Source: Anaerolineaceae bacterium (GTDB lineage: Bacteria > Chloroflexota > Anaerolineae > Aggregatilineales > Phototrophicaceae). Taken from it: 64,000 nucleotides of DNA. Shown here in pieces: positions 31,673-39,664 of this stretch (its first letter is position 1; the number at the start of each line of letters is the position of its first letter). The notes under the pieces were generated by a model. It was not told the DNA's origin. It was given only the letters and a program-made list of their open reading frames with translations, and ran no database searches. The position numbers were made by a program, and so were the translations under genes. Location: positions 663,553 to 727,552 of the forward strand of contig JACKCG010000002.1 in NCBI GenBank assembly GCA_020634135.1, given 5' to 3'.

Positions 31673-32260
31673 GTGGATATTCGTCACTATTTCAGCACTG
31701 TCCAATCCGTTCTCAATGATGTCCCTTTTGATGCCGTAGATCAGGTTGTCAATGTATTGATGGCCGCTAACCGCGCTGGCAATACCGTATTTATCTGTGG
31801 GAATGGTGGCAGCGCTGCCACAGCAACGCATTTTGGCTGCGACCTGGCAAAACGCCCAATCGTGGCCGGGCAGCCTCGTTTTCGGGTCGTTGCATTGACT
31901 GATAACAATGCCCTGATGACGGCCTTGAGCAACGATATTAGCTATGACGCCGTGTTTTCTGAGCAGCTGATCCCCCTGGTTCGTCAGGGTGACGTTTTGA
32001 TCGGTATCAGCGGAAGCGGTAACAGCAAAAATGTCCTGAATGCGATCCAGGTAGCGGCTGATGCTGGCGCAACCACGATTGGCTTTTGCGGTTATGACGG
32101 TGGTGAACTCAAGCGCATGGTTGATGTGCCAGTGCATGTTTCCTGCAATGTGATGGCAATGGTTGAAGATGTTCACCTGATGTTAGAACACGCGATTTGT
32201 GAACGACTGCTGGCTATGAATACAGAAGCAGTCGCGAAAGCTGTAATGCCGGAGGCGTGA
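31673..32260 (+). CDS. gmhA: Sedoheptulose-7-phosphate isomerase, GmhA-like (SIS domain)
   Basis: The 195-residue single SIS-domain protein has the GmhA signatures FICGNGGSAATATHFGCDL, RVVALTDN, DVLIGISGSGNSKNVLNAI and GATTIGFCGYDGGELKRMVD. The C-terminal EDVHLMLEHAI carries the acidic and His residues of the active site. The family converts sedoheptulose-7-P into D-glycero-D-manno-heptose-7-P. It uses a GTG start and is followed after 4 bp by the GmhB phosphatase, giving two consecutive activities of nucleotide-activated heptose synthesis. The heptose kinase and nucleotidyltransferase are not in the window. Confidence 0.9.
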   Translation: MDIRHYFSTVQSVLNDVPFDAVDQVVNVLMAANRAGNTVFICGNGGSAATATHFGCDLAKRPIVAGQPRFRVVALTDNNALMTALSNDISYDAVFSEQLIPLVRQGDVLIGISGSGNSKNVLNAIQVAADAGATTIGFCGYDGGELKRMVDVPVHVSCNVMAMVEDVHLMLEHAICERLLAMNTEAVAKAVMPEA

Positions 32261-32264
32261 TTGT

Positions 32265-32906
32265 ATGATAGGTACGATGGGAGCAATTTTCCTTGACCGG
32301 GACGGCGTGATTAACTTGAACCGAGCCGACCATGTGAAGAGTTGGAACGAGTTTGAGTTTATTCCTGGCGCTCTGGAAAGTATTCATGAACTGACAACCA
32401 CCGGGTTGCCCATTTTTGTGGTGACGAACCAGGCAGGAGTCAACCGAGGGTTGATGACGGTTGATGTGCTGGAAGATATTCATAAACACATGCTGGCCGA
32501 AATTGAACGGGGCGGCGGCCATGTTGAAAAAGTGTTTTACTGTCCGCATGATAATCATGAGAACTGCGCTTGTCGTAAGCCGAACGCCGGGATGTTGAAG
32601 CAGGCTGCACAGGAGTTCGGTGTTGATCTGCGCCAGAGCGTGATTGTGGGCGATGCCTGGACGGATATTGGCGCGGGCGCGGAAGTTGGGGCGCACGGTA
32701 TCCTCGTCATGACCGGGCGTGGTCGCTGGAATTTTGTGCCTTCCTGGCACCGCTTTGGATTGGCCTTTGGTGCGGCCTGTGATCTGGCTGATGCGACGAC
32801 CATGATTAAACAAGCCCTGAAAGGTGAGACAATCTACGCCACACCCCGGATGCGTGATGCCTTTCACATGGCACTGCGTGACCCTGAAGATTCACTGGTA
32901 TTTTAG
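32265..32906 (+). CDS. gmhB: D-glycero-D-manno-heptose-1,7-bisphosphate 7-phosphatase, GmhB-like (HAD-IIIA)
   Basis: The 213-residue HAD phosphatase has motif I FLDRDGVINL, motif II VVTNQAGVNRG and the family zinc-loop pattern YCPHDNHENCACRKP. Motif IV is VIVGDAWTDIGAG. GmhB removes the 7-phosphate from heptose-1,7-bisphosphate. GGAGG at 32251 precedes the ATG. Directly coupled to gmhA, it supports production of an activated heptose for a surface glycan or glycoprotein. The C-terminal about 40 residues extend beyond the usual domain end. Confidence 0.9.
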   Translation: MIGTMGAIFLDRDGVINLNRADHVKSWNEFEFIPGALESIHELTTTGLPIFVVTNQAGVNRGLMTVDVLEDIHKHMLAEIERGGGHVEKVFYCPHDNHENCACRKPNAGMLKQAAQEFGVDLRQSVIVGDAWTDIGAGAEVGAHGILVMTGRGRWNFVPSWHRFGLAFGAACDLADATTMIKQALKGETIYATPRMRDAFHMALRDPEDSLVF

Positions 32907-33045
32907 ATGTTCGGTGAGTTTTGCCCATCACGTTCTTAATCTTTATCCGTTTCATCGTGTTATTCCACAGGGGCGCAACATATTGCGCCTCTCCCTTTAT
33001 TCGATAATGGTGTATGTGCCCTCTGCTGCATAAGGACTCAACCAA

Positions 33046-33810
33046 ATGGGGATGCTGCAAGAACTCAATTACTATCTCAAAAGCCAATCGGCGAATCTGC
33101 CGCGCTACGTCCTTGAGCAAACGGTTATGTCGCTGCTCGGCGGCATTCCCAGCCTCGTAGGCATCGGGTTGCGGGGAATTATCTACAAGATGCTGCTCAA
33201 GGCAGAGGGCGTACCGCTGATTGAACACAATGTTCGCCTCTTAAGTCCGTCCAATATCCGCCTGGGTGCGCGCGTCTATATTGATAGTGGAGTGTATCTC
33301 AATGCGCTGCCGGGCGGTATCACGATTGGCGAAGGCACAAACCTGATGCACGGCACGATTTTTCATGTGTTTAACTACCGTGATCTCCCCCAGGCCGGGA
33401 TTACCGTCGGTAAAAACTGCTTCTTTGGGGAATACACCTGCATCCGGGGGCAGGGCGGGGTGCGTATCGGGGATGGTGTCTATACTGGCACGCATGTCAA
33501 TATCGCCGCCGTGAACCACGTTTTTGCTGACCCGGATCGCTTTATCCGCGAGCAAGGTATCACTGCCGACGGCATCATCATTGAGGATGACGTGTGGCTT
33601 GGCTCGAACGTCACCGTCGTGGATGGCGTAACAGTGGGCAAAGGCAGTGTTGTTGGCGCTGGTGCGGTTGTGACGAAAAGCATCCCCCCCTATAGTATCG
33701 CGGTAGGTGTTCCGGCCAAGGTCGTTGGAGACCGCCACGACCCTGAAGCCGTTAAACGGTTCTCCGGCGCGAGTGTCTTTTTTGGCGAACTGGAAGACCT
33801 GCGGAAGTAG
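33046..33810 (+). CDS. Left-handed beta-helix acyltransferase (hexapeptide transferase)
   Basis: The 254-residue protein has an N-terminal helical section (about 1-70) and a hexapeptide beta-helix (about 75-235) with repeats such as ITIGEGTNL, ITVGKNCFFGEY and GVRIGDGVY. The terminal coil reads IIIEDDVWLGSNVTVVDGVTVGKGSVVGAGAVVTKSIPPYSIAVGVPAKVVG. The catalytic-type His lies in AAVNHVF. Members transfer acetyl or other acyl groups to sugars in surface polysaccharides. Its position after gmhAB suggests the same glycan pathway. A terminator at 33847 ends the cluster. Confidence 0.9.
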   Translation: MGMLQELNYYLKSQSANLPRYVLEQTVMSLLGGIPSLVGIGLRGIIYKMLLKAEGVPLIEHNVRLLSPSNIRLGARVYIDSGVYLNALPGGITIGEGTNLMHGTIFHVFNYRDLPQAGITVGKNCFFGEYTCIRGQGGVRIGDGVYTGTHVNIAAVNHVFADPDRFIREQGITADGIIIEDDVWLGSNVTVVDGVTVGKGSVVGAGAVVTKSIPPYSIAVGVPAKVVGDRHDPEAVKRFSGASVFFGELEDLRK

Positions 33811-33846
33811 ATTACACGGCCAGTGAATGTCGCAATACGGCGAGAG

Positions 33847-33870
33847 AGCCAGCCTGCGGGCTGGCTTTTG
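33847..33870 (+). terminator. Intrinsic terminator after the acyltransferase gene
   Basis: An 8-bp perfect stem AGCCAGCC/GGCTGGCT with loop TGCG is followed by TTTTG, 37 bp beyond the stop. Confidence 0.8.
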
Positions 33871-34201
33871 CGTTTCTAATTACCCTCTCATAGGTAAATT
33901 CCACAATTATAGTTGCAATCTTTATGACATTTGCTATCCTCAGAGCATGTTGGAATTAGTTCCTATATTGACTTTCCCTGTGTCTCATTCATAAGACTTA
34001 TCAATAGTTGGTGGTAAAAGTCAGGTAAAATGTGTTACATTTAGAAGATGAGCATTGCATGAGTTTTTCGTATACTATGCTTTGCCCAGTTGGACTAGCC
34101 AAAAGGAGGTGTTACTGCCCATAGTCATCACTCTAGTTTACCCTCACTCCTGGATTGACCGGGCGTGATGTAGAAATACTTATTTCATCAGGAAGGGTTC
34201 T
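33871..34201 (+). other. Upstream region of the multiheme cytochrome gene
   Basis: This AT-rich stretch probably contains the cytochrome promoter. Candidates are TTGACT (33968-33973) with CATAAG 16 bp later, and a TATACT at 34071-34076 without a clear -35. An AAGGAGGTGTT motif, a near-perfect ribosome binding sequence, lies at 34102-34112 about 90 bp before the gene with no matching open frame. The real ribosome site is GGAAGGG at 34191-34197. This suggests a structured or translated leader, but nothing more can be shown. Confidence 0.45.
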
Positions 34202-36361
34202 ATGAAACACTATCACTATTTCACAGTCGGAGGCGTACTACTTCTGGTAGTCGCGCTGGCGCTGTTGGCTTTTCCAGCCGTAGCGCAAGAAGAAACTCCG
34301 AACCCCCTCGGCGAACCACCCACTTTTCTCCGGGGCATTTACGATGCGTGGACGGGTTCCGGCCACGCGGATGTGACTGCTGAGGCCTTTAATCACTGGA
34401 ACGAGGATGATCCGAAGGAAGTCAACTCAAGCTGCGCGACCTGCCACTCTACCCCCGGCTATCAGGATTTCCTGGGCGCGGACGGCAGCGAAGCCGGTAC
34501 AATTGACAATGTGATTCCGGTCGGCACCGTGGTCAATTGCGATGCCTGCCATAACAGTGTCTCCATTGGCCTGCGCGCGGTGACTTTCCCCTCCGGTGTC
34601 GAACTCACTGACCTGGGCGACTCTGCTCGTTGTATGGTCTGCCATCAGGGACGCTCGTCCGTCAATTCCGTCAACGGCGCGATTGATGGCGCTGGCCTGA
34701 CTGAAGACCTGGATACAGTGAGTGCCGACCTGCGCTTCATCAACATTCACTACTATGCGGCAGCGGCGACACGCTATGGTTCGGAAGTTCATGGCGGTTA
34801 TGAATATGCCGGTATGAGCTACCAGCCGCGCTTTGACCACGTTGAAGGGTACACGGGCTGCGCGGATTGCCATAACCCGCATACGCTGGAATTGAACGTG
34901 GACGAGTGCACAACCTGCCACGAAGGTGCTGACAGCCTGGAAACAGTCGCCGACATCCGTATGAACGGCTCGCTGGCCGACTATGACGGCGATGGCGACA
35001 TTGAAGAAGGTATCAAGGCCGAAATCGAAGGGCTGCAAGCCATGTTGTTGCAGGCCATTCAGGCCTATGCGGCTGAAGTTGCTGGTGTGCCTATCCGCTA
35101 CGATGCCCTGGCCTACCCGTACTTCTTTGCCGACCCCAACGGCAACGGCGAAGCTGATACCGATGAAGGCGGCTATGCTACCTTTACGGCGCGTCTGCTG
35201 AAGGCGGCCTACAACTACCAGCTTTCGGTGAAAGACCCCGGCGCCTTTGCTCACAACGCCAAGTATGTTATCGCCCTCCTGTACGATTCGGTTGCTGACC
35301 TTAACAGCGCCCTGGGTACACCCGTTGATATGGCGGGAACACACCGTAATGACCCCGGCCACTTTGACGCAACGGGCGAACCGTTCCGCCATTGGGACGC
35401 GGAAGGTGAAGTTTCCAGTTCTTGCGTGAAATGCCATACGGCTGACGGTCTGCCGATGTTCCTGCACAACGGTGCAACGATTGCGGTTGAACCCTCCAAC
35501 GGTCTGGCCTGCTCAACCTGCCATAACGAGATTGGTGGCGAATGGGCGCGGTACGCGGTCAACGAAGTGACCTTCCCCAGCGGTCTGGTTGCTTCCTTCG
35601 GTGAAGGCGACGATGCCAACCTGTGCATCAACTGTCACCAGGGGCGTGAATCCACCACCAGCGTGAACGCGGTTATCGCCCGTTCCGGCGCTGGCTCGGA
35701 TGATGTCTCTGATGCGATCAGCTTCCGCAATGTTCACTACTTTGCGGCTGGCGCGACCTGGTTCGGCAGCGAAGCAGCGGGTATCTACCAGTACGAAGGC
35801 AAGGAATACAACGGCGCGAACCAGCATGTTCGCAGGGCCAATACCTGTACAGAATGCCATGACGTCCATTCGCTGGAAGTCCGCGTTGAAGACCTGTGCG
35901 TTGACTGCCACGAAGAGATCGAAGACAGCCTTGATGTCCATATGATCCGTCTGGAAGAGGATGAGGACGTTGAAGGTATTGACTACAATGGCAACGGTGA
36001 TGCGACTGAACCGATCTACCAGGAAGTCAAATCCTTCGCTGATGCGCTGTATGTTGCGATCCAGAACTATGCAGTCAATACCCTCGGCACGGCGATTGTG
36101 TACAGCCCGAGTGCCTACCCGTACTTCTTCGCTGATGTCAATGGCAATGGCGAGTGGGATGCGGATGACGCCCGGTACACGACCTGGACGCCGCGACTGC
36201 TGCAAGCAGCCTACAACTATCAGTACTTCCAGAAGGACCCCGGCGCATTCGCCCACAATCCTGACTATGTCATGCAGGCACTGTATGACAGCCTCGAGGA
36301 TATCGGTGGCGCGGAAGCGGTTGCCGGCTTTACACGGCCTCCGGTTCTGGAAGCTGATTAA
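34202..36361 (+). CDS. Secreted decaheme c-type cytochrome formed from two five-heme halves
   Basis: The 719-residue protein has a signal peptide (LLLVVALALLAFPAVAQ) and ten CxxCH heme motifs. They start at residues 78, 113, 144, 220, 236, 408, 437, 475, 549 and 566. The first five and last five are arranged with closely similar spacing, and the surrounding sequence matches block by block: VTFPSGV/VTFPSGL, CHQGR, the IHYYAAAATRYGSE and VHYFAAGATWFGSE pair, and AAYNYQ with KDPGAFAHN. It is therefore an internal duplication covering about 52-365 and 386-698. Each half also has Asp/Asn loops resembling calcium sites (DPNGNGEAD, DVNGNGEWD). No transmembrane segment follows the signal. A role in extracytoplasmic electron transfer is inferred; no partner oxidoreductase is adjacent. 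Confidence 0.9.
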   Translation: MKHYHYFTVGGVLLLVVALALLAFPAVAQEETPNPLGEPPTFLRGIYDAWTGSGHADVTAEAFNHWNEDDPKEVNSSCATCHSTPGYQDFLGADGSEAGTIDNVIPVGTVVNCDACHNSVSIGLRAVTFPSGVELTDLGDSARCMVCHQGRSSVNSVNGAIDGAGLTEDLDTVSADLRFINIHYYAAAATRYGSEVHGGYEYAGMSYQPRFDHVEGYTGCADCHNPHTLELNVDECTTCHEGADSLETVADIRMNGSLADYDGDGDIEEGIKAEIEGLQAMLLQAIQAYAAEVAGVPIRYDALAYPYFFADPNGNGEADTDEGGYATFTARLLKAAYNYQLSVKDPGAFAHNAKYVIALLYDSVADLNSALGTPVDMAGTHRNDPGHFDATGEPFRHWDAEGEVSSSCVKCHTADGLPMFLHNGATIAVEPSNGLACSTCHNEIGGEWARYAVNEVTFPSGLVASFGEGDDANLCINCHQGRESTTSVNAVIARSGAGSDDVSDAISFRNVHYFAAGATWFGSEAAGIYQYEGKEYNGANQHVRRANTCTECHDVHSLEVRVEDLCVDCHEEIEDSLDVHMIRLEEDEDVEGIDYNGNGDATEPIYQEVKSFADALYVAIQNYAVNTLGTAIVYSPSAYPYFFADVNGNGEWDADDARYTTWTPRLLQAAYNYQYFQKDPGAFAHNPDYVMQALYDSLEDIGGAEAVAGFTRPPVLEAD

Positions 36362-36400
36362 CCATCGGGCGGATTATTCCGCACCATTATAAGCATGACA

Positions 36401-36429
36401 AAGGCCGGGTTTGATCGCCCGGCCTTTTG
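36401..36429. terminator. Terminator between convergent cytochrome and propeller genes
   Basis: A 9-bp stem AAGGCCGGG/CCCGGCCTT with an 8-base loop is followed by TTG on the plus strand and TTTG on the minus strand. Its place between two convergent genes suggests it serves both. Confidence 0.75.
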
Positions 36430-36436
36430 TTGCAGT

Positions 36437-37420
36437 TTACGGCTGAGGCCGCCACGAGGGGGTGTGGTCGGCGGAGGGGTGGAAAGTCAGTCGTCGGATT
36501 TCCCCTGTTCCCAGTTGCATCACGTAAATCTCCAGGTTTTCGTTGCGCGGCAGCGCATCCCGGTTAGAAACAAAAGCGATGCGTGTGCCATCCGGTGCCA
36601 TCACGGCCTGGACATCCTGCTTATTCTGCCCGCTCCGGCTGATTAATGCTTGCTGATCGCTGCCGTCACCGGCCATCAACATGACTTCCCCATGTTGCCG
36701 GTCCTGATTCCAGAGGCTGTATAAGATGTGGCGGCCATCGGGCGACCAACTGGGGTAGGCGTGGTTGTTATCGGGGTCATTTAAGCCATCAGGAAAAGTA
36801 AGTTGTTGCATCGAGCCGCTTTCGCAGCCGGCTGCTCTTCCAACACAGCCCGATTCCATCACGAAAATCGCATTGACTTCGCCGGCGGTGGATACCAGCG
36901 CGATTTGACTGCCATCGGGCGACCAGGCCGGGTCGCGGGCACTCTGCGTGTCAGGGGTCACCCGGCGCACGTCCTCACTATTGAGATCAAGCAGGTACAG
37001 CCCCCAGCGATCTTCAGGAATCGCCTGAAAAATAATTCGCTGGCCGTCCGGTGACCAGTTCGGATTCAGCGGTTCAAGTGAGCCATCCGTTACCTGGCGC
37101 ACGTTCTGACCATCCGCATCCATAATGAACAATTGTGGCTTGAGGTAATCACGGTTCAGGTTCGAGCGAAACGCAATCTGTTCGCCATCGGGTGACCAGG
37201 TTGGGTCAAAATGCTGCACCCAGACCGGCGTCCGGGTCAGGGCAGCTTCCAGCACCCGGCTGACATCCAACAGGTAGACTTCAGCATGAGAATCGCGCTG
37301 GCTGATGAACACCAGTTGATCGCCCCTGGGCAGCAGCGTCCCAAGCATGATTGTTCCTGTGAGCAGCAGCGCCAACACCCCACTGGTGGCGATGGCGAAC
37401 CGCAGTATCCCTCGTCCCAT
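36437..37420 (-). CDS. Membrane-anchored TolB-like propeller (PD40 repeats)
   Basis: The 327-residue protein has an N-terminal transmembrane anchor (about 8-30, FAIATSGVLALLLTGTIML) and an extracytoplasmic propeller. At least five repeats are visible, including FDPTWSPDGE, LNPNWSPDGQ, DPAWSPDGS and YPSWSPDGR, with a degenerate MAPDGT. Like other proteins of this type in the window it has no catalytic signature and is probably a surface binding or sensing module. A small loop with two Cys (SGCVGRAAGCESG) near residue 195 could form a disulfide. The upstream gap to the divergent M23 peptidase is only 79 bp, so the two probably share a bidirectional promoter region. Confidence 0.85.
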   Translation of the reverse strand: MGRGILRFAIATSGVLALLLTGTIMLGTLLPRGDQLVFISQRDSHAEVYLLDVSRVLEAALTRTPVWVQHFDPTWSPDGEQIAFRSNLNRDYLKPQLFIMDADGQNVRQVTDGSLEPLNPNWSPDGQRIIFQAIPEDRWGLYLLDLNSEDVRRVTPDTQSARDPAWSPDGSQIALVSTAGEVNAIFVMESGCVGRAAGCESGSMQQLTFPDGLNDPDNNHAYPSWSPDGRHILYSLWNQDRQHGEVMLMAGDGSDQQALISRSGQNKQDVQAVMAPDGTRIAFVSNRDALPRNENLEIYVMQLGTGEIRRLTFHPSADHTPSWRPQP

Positions 37421-37499
37421 AACCCCTCCTCGCCGTAAAGCGCCGGTTGTGGTTTACAGAGCATCTGGATACACTATAACCCATAGTTGAATTATTGCG

Positions 37500-39095
37500 G
37501 TGAAACAACTCCCGATGCCTGTCTCTCATAACCCCAAATTCACATTGCATGGGCAATCATTATCGGCCTGGCGGTTACTCCTGCTATGTCTGATGGTGTC
37601 CCTGGCGCTCACGGTCAGCCCGGATGCTGCCCAGAGTGACTGTGGTTCCGTCACCACAATCAGTTTTCCGGTAGATCGCGCGGTGTTCCAACTGGCGCAG
37701 GATTTCGCCGTTCCCAGCCCGCGCCACCAGGGGCGGTACCACACCGCTGAGGACTACTTTGGTGGGCGTGGTATGAGCTACGGCCAGCCGGTGCGCGCGA
37801 TTGCCAACGGACGGGTGACATATTCTGCGCCCAATGGTTGGGGGCGTGATGGCGGGGTGGTTATCATCCAGCACACCTTCCCGGATGGCTCGGTAGCCTA
37901 CAGCCAGTACGGCCACATGGAGCAAACAGACATTCACGCTTTTCCCGCCCGGTATAGCTGCGTAGCGGCGGGAGACATTATCGGCGTCGTCGGTAACGTC
38001 CGCCCTGCTCCGCACCTGCACTTTGAGATGCGCAGTAATCAACCGGATGTTCCCGGCCCCGGCTATACCTGGGCGCAGCCGGAAACGTTGGGTTGGCTCA
38101 AGCCATCGTCCTTCGTAATTAACTGGGGTGCCTGGTTGTCTCCGGCGCACCGTTTTCACCTGGATTCCGCCGCTGTTCCGCTTGTCGCCAATGACGGCAG
38201 TCTGATCTATCTGACAGACAACCGGGTACGGGGCGCTACGCCGGATGGCCGTGTCCTGTGGCGCATCAACCTGGATCGCCCGGCGGTTGGCCTGTCGTGG
38301 CTGCCCCTGGCTGCGCTGCTCACTTACGCCGATGGCACGATGCAGGAGATCAACCTGGACGGCACCCTGGGACAAGCCTGGGGCACCGGGTTTCAGTTCA
38401 ATGCGCCGCCGGTAATGGTTGACTCCTGGCTGGTGACTCATTCCATAGATAATGCCCTGATCGCGCTCACCCTTGATCGCCGGACTGCTGCGTGGCGGCT
38501 GGAAAATACGGCGCCACTGGCTGCCAATTACACCACCCTGCTCATTACCGGACTGCTGACGCAGAACAATGAACTGCTGCTTGTATCGCCCGATGGGGCG
38601 CTGCTGGAACGGCGGACGCTCTCCGGTTCGGCTAGCCTGGCGGGCGATTCTGCCGGTAACCTGCTGGTGTATTCCAGTGACGGTCTCTGGCGGGTGACGC
38701 CGGACGCGAACTGGACTGCTGTCCCTGGTGTTTCGCCCGCTGTACACAAGAGCGCCGTCCTGGAGCTGGGTGGACGGCTCTACACGTTCGACGGGGAACA
38801 GTTGGCGGCTTATGAGGCTGATGGTGTGCTGGCCTGGGAATCTCCTTTGTATGGCGTGGCCGGGACGGCGACCCTGGCGGCTCATGATGATGTCCTGCTG
38901 CTCACGGTTGGTGGCGACATTTACGCCTGGGGGTTAACCGGCGGCCTGTGTGGGGCAGTTGGAGTCTACCAGGATGGCGTCGCGGCGCTCTGGCATGACC
39001 TGGGCGCGGACGGTATACTGCGGGTCGCGGCGGGTACGAGTATCACCGGCTTTGACTGGCAGCAGTTCCTCGGCGCGTGCGCCCAACCGGGATAA
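37500..39095 (+). CDS. Secreted M23-type peptidase fused to a PQQ-like propeller
   Basis: The 531-residue protein has a signal segment (about 24-45, LLLLCLMVSLALTVSPDAAQ). An M23/LytM-like domain follows (about 50-200) with the zinc-ligand motifs YHTAEDYFGG (H-x-x-x-D) and HLHFEM (HxH) and the usual GRVTYS and YGHM strands. The C-terminal about 320 residues form a beta-propeller-like series of short strands (LTDNRVRGATPDGRVLWRINLD and similar) resembling PQQ/WD domains. M23 enzymes cut cross-links in peptidoglycan. The propeller probably positions it. The GTG start has no clear ribosome site, and a later ATG at 37515 is possible. The peptidase part is complete. Confidence 0.85.
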   Translation: MKQLPMPVSHNPKFTLHGQSLSAWRLLLLCLMVSLALTVSPDAAQSDCGSVTTISFPVDRAVFQLAQDFAVPSPRHQGRYHTAEDYFGGRGMSYGQPVRAIANGRVTYSAPNGWGRDGGVVIIQHTFPDGSVAYSQYGHMEQTDIHAFPARYSCVAAGDIIGVVGNVRPAPHLHFEMRSNQPDVPGPGYTWAQPETLGWLKPSSFVINWGAWLSPAHRFHLDSAAVPLVANDGSLIYLTDNRVRGATPDGRVLWRINLDRPAVGLSWLPLAALLTYADGTMQEINLDGTLGQAWGTGFQFNAPPVMVDSWLVTHSIDNALIALTLDRRTAAWRLENTAPLAANYTTLLITGLLTQNNELLLVSPDGALLERRTLSGSASLAGDSAGNLLVYSSDGLWRVTPDANWTAVPGVSPAVHKSAVLELGGRLYTFDGEQLAAYEADGVLAWESPLYGVAGTATLAAHDDVLLLTVGGDIYAWGLTGGLCGAVGVYQDGVAALWHDLGADGILRVAAGTSITGFDWQQFLGACAQPG

Positions 39096-39136
39096 TACGG
39101 CGAAAATGCACAGTATAGCAGTAAGGGGCGGTGAAG

Positions 39137-39580
39137 ATGCTCGAAAATTTCCGTCATTGTATTTCGATTGAGGTGCGTTTTGGCGACCTGGATGCGATGG
39201 GGCATGTGAATAACGCCAAATATCTGACCTACCTGGAAACCGCCCGGATCCGCTACGTACACGAGGTCTGCGCCCCCCATACTAACTGGTCGGAACTCGG
39301 CATGATTCTGGCAAAAGTGGTGATCGAGTACAAAGCACCCTTGCTCTACGATGACCAGGTTGAGCTATATACCCGTGTCAGCCGCATTGGCAACAAGAGT
39401 TTTGAGATTGAGCATGTGGTGATGCGCACGGCGGATGACCAGTCAGAAGTTGCCGCGCTGGGTACGACGACGCTGGTTTCTTATGATTACCAGCAAAAGC
39501 GCACCATCCCGGTTCCGGACTCGTGGCGTGAACGTATTCTGGCCTACGAACCGGCTTTATCAACACTCACCAACGAATAA
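39137..39580 (+). CDS. Acyl-CoA thioesterase, hotdog fold (4HBT, YbgC-like)
   Basis: About 147 residues with the 4HBT signature VRFGDLDAMGHVNNAKYLTYLETARI, carrying the catalytic Asp in DAMGHVNN. The hotdog strands YKAPLLYDDQVELYTRV and KSFEIEHVVMRT follow. YbgC-like enzymes hydrolyse short- or medium-chain acyl-CoA or acyl-ACP. A GTG at 39131 is also in frame, but AAGGGG at 39123 is best spaced for ATG 39137. It follows the M23 gene by 41 bp with no terminator, so a shared transcript is possible without a functional link. Confidence 0.9.
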   Translation: MLENFRHCISIEVRFGDLDAMGHVNNAKYLTYLETARIRYVHEVCAPHTNWSELGMILAKVVIEYKAPLLYDDQVELYTRVSRIGNKSFEIEHVVMRTADDQSEVAALGTTTLVSYDYQQKRTIPVPDSWRERILAYEPALSTLTNE

Positions 39581-39664
39581 TCAATGTCCTCCTCACCCCT
39601 TTCGTACTTGGTGTATACTTAACACACAAACGGCAAATAATCTCTCAATCACACGGAGTCGAAT

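Noticed and set aside
37584..38885. 433-residue open frame on the minus strand
   Set aside because: Antisense to the M23 peptidase gene, which has intact zinc-ligand motifs and a signal peptide.
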